Shown here piece by piece: positions 61,284 to 64,000 of a DNA stretch of 64,000 nucleotides. The notes under the pieces are model-generated. The model did no database searches, had not been told where the DNA came from, and saw only the letters and a program-made list of their open reading frames with translations. The stretch lies in NCBI RefSeq assembly GCF_001545155.1, contig NZ_CP014226.1:1772191-1836190 (forward strand), read 5' to 3'. The translations under genes and the position numbers were made by a program. Each line of letters opens with the position of its first letter. Position 1 is the stretch's first letter. The DNA comes from Halomonas chromatireducens (GTDB taxonomy: Bacteria; Pseudomonadota; Gammaproteobacteria; Pseudomonadales; Halomonadaceae).

Positions 61284-62857
61284 AGATTCGTTCCCAGGTA
61301 GGCATGGTCCTCAACCTCGACAAGTGCATCGGCTGCCACACCTGCTCGATCACCTGCAAGAACGTCTGGACCAGTCGCGAAGGCATGGAGTACGCCTGGT
61401 TCAACAACGTCGAGACCAAGCCCGGCATCGGCTATCCGAAGGAGTGGGAGAACCAGAAGAAATGGAAGGGCGGCTGGATGCGCCGTGGCGATGGCAAGAT
61501 CGAGCCCCGCATCGGCGGCAAGTGGCGGGTGCTGGCGAACATCTTCGCCAACCCCGACCTGCCAGAACTCGACGACTACTACGAGCCGTTCGACTTCGAC
61601 TACGAGCACCTGCATACCGCCAAGCAGGCCGATCATCAGCCCGTGGCGCGTCCGCGCTCGCTGGTCTCCGGCGAGCGCATGAAGAAGATCGAATGGGGTC
61701 CCAACTGGGAGGAGATCCTCGGCACCGAGTTCGCCAAGCGGCGCAAGGATACCAATTTCGAGAAGATCCAGGCCGACATCTACGGCCAGTTCGAAAACAC
61801 CTTCATGATGTACCTGCCGCGCCTGTGCGAGCACTGCCTGAACCCGACCTGCGTAGCCTCCTGCCCCAGCGGCGCGATCTACAAGCGGGAAGAGGACGGC
61901 ATCGTCCTGATCGACCAGGATAAGTGCCGCGGCTGGCGGATGTGTATCTCCGGCTGCCCGTACAAGAAGATCTACTACAACTGGAAGACCGGCAAGTCCG
62001 AGAAGTGCATCTTCTGCTACCCGCGCATCGAGGCGGGCATGCCGACCATCTGCTCCGAGACCTGCGTCGGCCGCATCCGCTATCTCGGCGTGCTGCTCTA
62101 TGATGCCGACCGCATCGAGGAAGTGGCGAGCTCGCCGGACGAGCGCGACCTCTACCACCGCCAGCGCGAGATCTTCCTGGACCCCAACGACCCGGAAGTG
62201 ATTGCCCAGGCCAAAAAGGACGGCATCACCGACAACGTGATCAAGGCCGCCCAGGCCTCGCCGGTCTACAAGATGGCCATGGACTGGGGGCTGGCGCTGC
62301 CGCTGCACCCGGAATACCGCACCCTGCCAATGGTCTGGTACGTGCCGCCCCTGTCGCCGATCCAGTCCGCCGCCGAGGCCGGCAAGATCGAGTACGACGG
62401 CGTGCTGCCCAAGATCGAGTCGCTGCGCATCCCGGTGCGCTACCTGGCCAACATGCTCACCGCCGGTGAGGAAGAGCCCGTGGTGCTGGCGCTCAAGCGG
62501 CTGATGGCGATGCGTGTCTTCATGCGCAACCGGCACGTGGAAGGCAAGCATGACACCGAGGTGCTCGACGCCGTGGGCCTCTCCGAGGCGCAGGTGGAGG
62601 AGATGTATCGCTACCTCGCCATCGCCAACTACGAGGATCGCTTCGTGATCCCCACCAGCCATCGCGAGATGGCCACCGAAGCCTTCCCCGAGCGCGGCGG
62701 CTGCGGCTTCAGCTTCGGCGACGGCTGCCACGGCGAGAGCAAGCCGAGCCTGTTCAACGGTCGTTCCCAGACCACCTCACTGGTCAAGCCGGTGGACGTC
62801 TTCGATCCCAAGGCTGCGGCCGGGAAGACGGCTACCAAGGAGAAGCACCATGGCTGA
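61280..62857 (+). CDS. narH: NarH, iron-sulfur subunit of nitrate reductase
   Basis: A 525-residue electron-transfer subunit with four cysteine groups: CIGCHTCSITC, CEHCLNPTCVASC, CRGWRMCISGC and CIFCYPR...CSETC. Trp in CRGWRMC marks the [3Fe-4S] centre. Electrons pass from NarI hemes through NarH to NarG. It overlaps narG by four bases and narJ by eight. Confidence 0.98.
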   Translation: MKIRSQVGMVLNLDKCIGCHTCSITCKNVWTSREGMEYAWFNNVETKPGIGYPKEWENQKKWKGGWMRRGDGKIEPRIGGKWRVLANIFANPDLPELDDYYEPFDFDYEHLHTAKQADHQPVARPRSLVSGERMKKIEWGPNWEEILGTEFAKRRKDTNFEKIQADIYGQFENTFMMYLPRLCEHCLNPTCVASCPSGAIYKREEDGIVLIDQDKCRGWRMCISGCPYKKIYYNWKTGKSEKCIFCYPRIEAGMPTICSETCVGRIRYLGVLLYDADRIEEVASSPDERDLYHRQREIFLDPNDPEVIAQAKKDGITDNVIKAAQASPVYKMAMDWGLALPLHPEYRTLPMVWYVPPLSPIQSAAEAGKIEYDGVLPKIESLRIPVRYLANMLTAGEEEPVVLALKRLMAMRVFMRNRHVEGKHDTEVLDAVGLSEAQVEEMYRYLAIANYEDRFVIPTSHREMATEAFPERGGCGFSFGDGCHGESKPSLFNGRSQTTSLVKPVDVFDPKAAAGKTATKEKHHG

Positions 62858-63632
62858 TGCCGCACTCCAGTTACCCCAGGCCGAACCTGGCATGCGCAGC
62901 CTGCGCGTGCTGGCCCGCCTGCTGGACTACCCCACCGAGGCGCTCCAGGGCGCGGTGGATGAACTGATCGAAGCGCTCTACGTCGAGCGCCGCCTGTCGG
63001 CGGCGCTCAAGGCGGACTTGATGAGCTGGTGCCAGCGCATCAGTGAGGCCGACCTGCTGGAGCTCCAGTCCGAGTACGTGGCGCTGTTCGACAAGGGCCG
63101 CGCCCACTCGCTGCTGCTGTTCGAGCATGTCCACGGCGAGTCCCGCGACCGCGGCCAGGCCATGGTCGACCTGATGAACGAGTACCAGGAAGCCGGCTTC
63201 GAGCTGGATGCCCGGGAATTGCCGGACTACCTGCCGCTGTTCCTGGAGTATCTCTCCACCCGCAGCGAGGAGGAGATTGGTCGCTGGTTGGGCGAGATCC
63301 GCCACATCCTGGCGCTGCTGGCGGCGCGCTTGGAAGAGCGTGGCACCGACCATGCCCTGGTGATGCGCGCCCTGCTGGCGATGATCGGCGCCGAGGCAGA
63401 AGTGGAAGCCCAGCGTGAAACCGTCGTGGGTGAGAGTCGCGATGACACCCCCGAGGCGCTGGATGCGGTCTGGGAGGAGGAGGCGGTGCGTTTCTCCGCC
63501 AAGTCGGACGAGGACTGCGCGCTGCAGTCCGCCGAAGGGCGCCGTCTGGCCGAGCGCAAGCGCGAGACGCAGAGCCAGCCGGTACGGATCATGTCCCCCG
63601 GGGCGGAAGCGCCTCGCGTGAGCGGTCGTTAA
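62850..63632 (+). CDS. narJ: NarJ, nitrate reductase assembly chaperone
   Basis: A 260-residue helical chaperone of the NarJ/TorD family (RVLARLLDYPTEALQ; YVALFDKGRAHSLLLFEHVHGESRDRGQAMVDL; ELPDYLPLFLEYLS). It holds apo-NarGH for Mo cofactor insertion and membrane attachment. The last 60 residues are polar and probably disordered. Confidence 0.95.
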   Translation: MADAALQLPQAEPGMRSLRVLARLLDYPTEALQGAVDELIEALYVERRLSAALKADLMSWCQRISEADLLELQSEYVALFDKGRAHSLLLFEHVHGESRDRGQAMVDLMNEYQEAGFELDARELPDYLPLFLEYLSTRSEEEIGRWLGEIRHILALLAARLEERGTDHALVMRALLAMIGAEAEVEAQRETVVGESRDDTPEALDAVWEEEAVRFSAKSDEDCALQSAEGRRLAERKRETQSQPVRIMSPGAEAPRVSGR

Positions 63633-63645
63633 CAGGAGAACTGTC

Positions 63646-64000
63646 ATGTTTGACGCTATTTCCATTTATTTCAATCACCTGATCTACGGCTACTATCCGT
63701 ACCTCGTCGGCACCGTCTTCCTGATCGGCAGCCTGATGCGCTACGACCATGGCCAGTTCACCTGGAAGACCGGTTCAAGCCAGATGCTGTCGTCGAAGAA
63801 CATGCGCCTGGCCAGCAACCTGTTCCATGTCGGCATCATCGTGATCTTCTTCGGCCACCTGTTCGGCATGCTGACGCCGCACTGGATGTACGACCGCTTC
63901 CTGGACCCCGGCACCAAGCAGCTTCTCGCCATCGTGGTGGGCGGCATCGCCGGTGCCATGTGCGTGGTGGGCGGCGCCATGCTGCTGCATCGCCGCCTGA
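63646..64000 (+). CDS. narI: NarI, cytochrome b subunit of nitrate reductase (5' part only)
   Basis: The first 118 residues of NarI, cut by the window edge. It has a short periplasmic N-terminus, helix 1 (YPYLVGTVFLIGSLMRYDHG), then helix 2 with heme-ligand histidines (NLFHVGIIVIFFGHLFGM). NarI oxidises quinol at the periplasmic side and anchors NarGH. AACAGGAG precedes ATG 63646, 13 bases after narJ. Confidence 0.96.
   Translation, partial: MFDAISIYFNHLIYGYYPYLVGTVFLIGSLMRYDHGQFTWKTGSSQMLSSKNMRLASNLFHVGIIVIFFGHLFGMLTPHWMYDRFLDPGTKQLLAIVVGGIAGAMCVVGGAMLLHRRL

Overview
The window is about 64 kb of high-GC DNA, very probably from a denitrifying, salt-adapted gammaproteobacterium of the Halomonas/Halomonadaceae type. 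That placement is inferred from gene content, protein character and lineage-specific-looking intergenic repeats; no rRNA or tRNA gene is present to confirm it. It is a nearly continuous island for anaerobic life on nitrate. It holds nitrous oxide reductase genes (nosF'DZR, 1-5695), heme d1 biosynthesis (nirFC and nirDLGHJEN, 30505-38013), nitric oxide reductase (norCB, norQD, norEF, 40647-46709), nitrate/nitrite transport with the NarXL two-component system (47869-57310) and the start of membrane nitrate reductase (narGHJI', 57519-64000). nosF and narI are cut by the window edges.

Between these blocks lie genes that protect against NO or replace O2-requiring steps. NO defence and sensing: nsrR, ytfE, norR, hmp and two nnrS genes. 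O2-independent biosynthesis: hemN (heme), ubiT and ubiUV (ubiquinone), a split B12-dependent ribonucleotide reductase nrdJa/nrdJb and a glycyl-radical ribonucleotide reductase nrdD/nrdG. The glycyl-radical loop of NrdD lies on its own 54-codon gene. A complete deoxyribonucleoside salvage operon (nupC-deoC-deoA-deoB-deoD-cdd with divergent deoR, 16796-23773) sits between the two reductase loci, so anaerobic dNTP supply is concentrated at 12.8-27 kb.

Regulatory sequence is unusually readable. There are about eleven FNR/ANR/DNR-type boxes (TTGAY-N4-RTCAA), three NsrR operators (DUF454/nnrS, hmp, norC), and a textbook sigma-54 promoter for ytfE with three GGT-N7-ACC NorR sites beside norR. There are also a DeoR-like operator, an NrdR-type box before nrdD and a 7-2-7 NarL site before narK. 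One circuit therefore seems to tie nitrate, low O2 and NO to respiration and to heme, quinone and probably dNTP supply.

Odd points: a full heme d1 pathway without nirS in the window; the split NrdD; two unidentified membrane proteins in one operon with norEF; two dispersed intergenic repeat families; a 14-bp minisatellite after cdd; a proline/glycine-rich tandem insertion in DeoB; and a strong ribosome-binding site in the nosR upstream region with no recognisable protein behind it.
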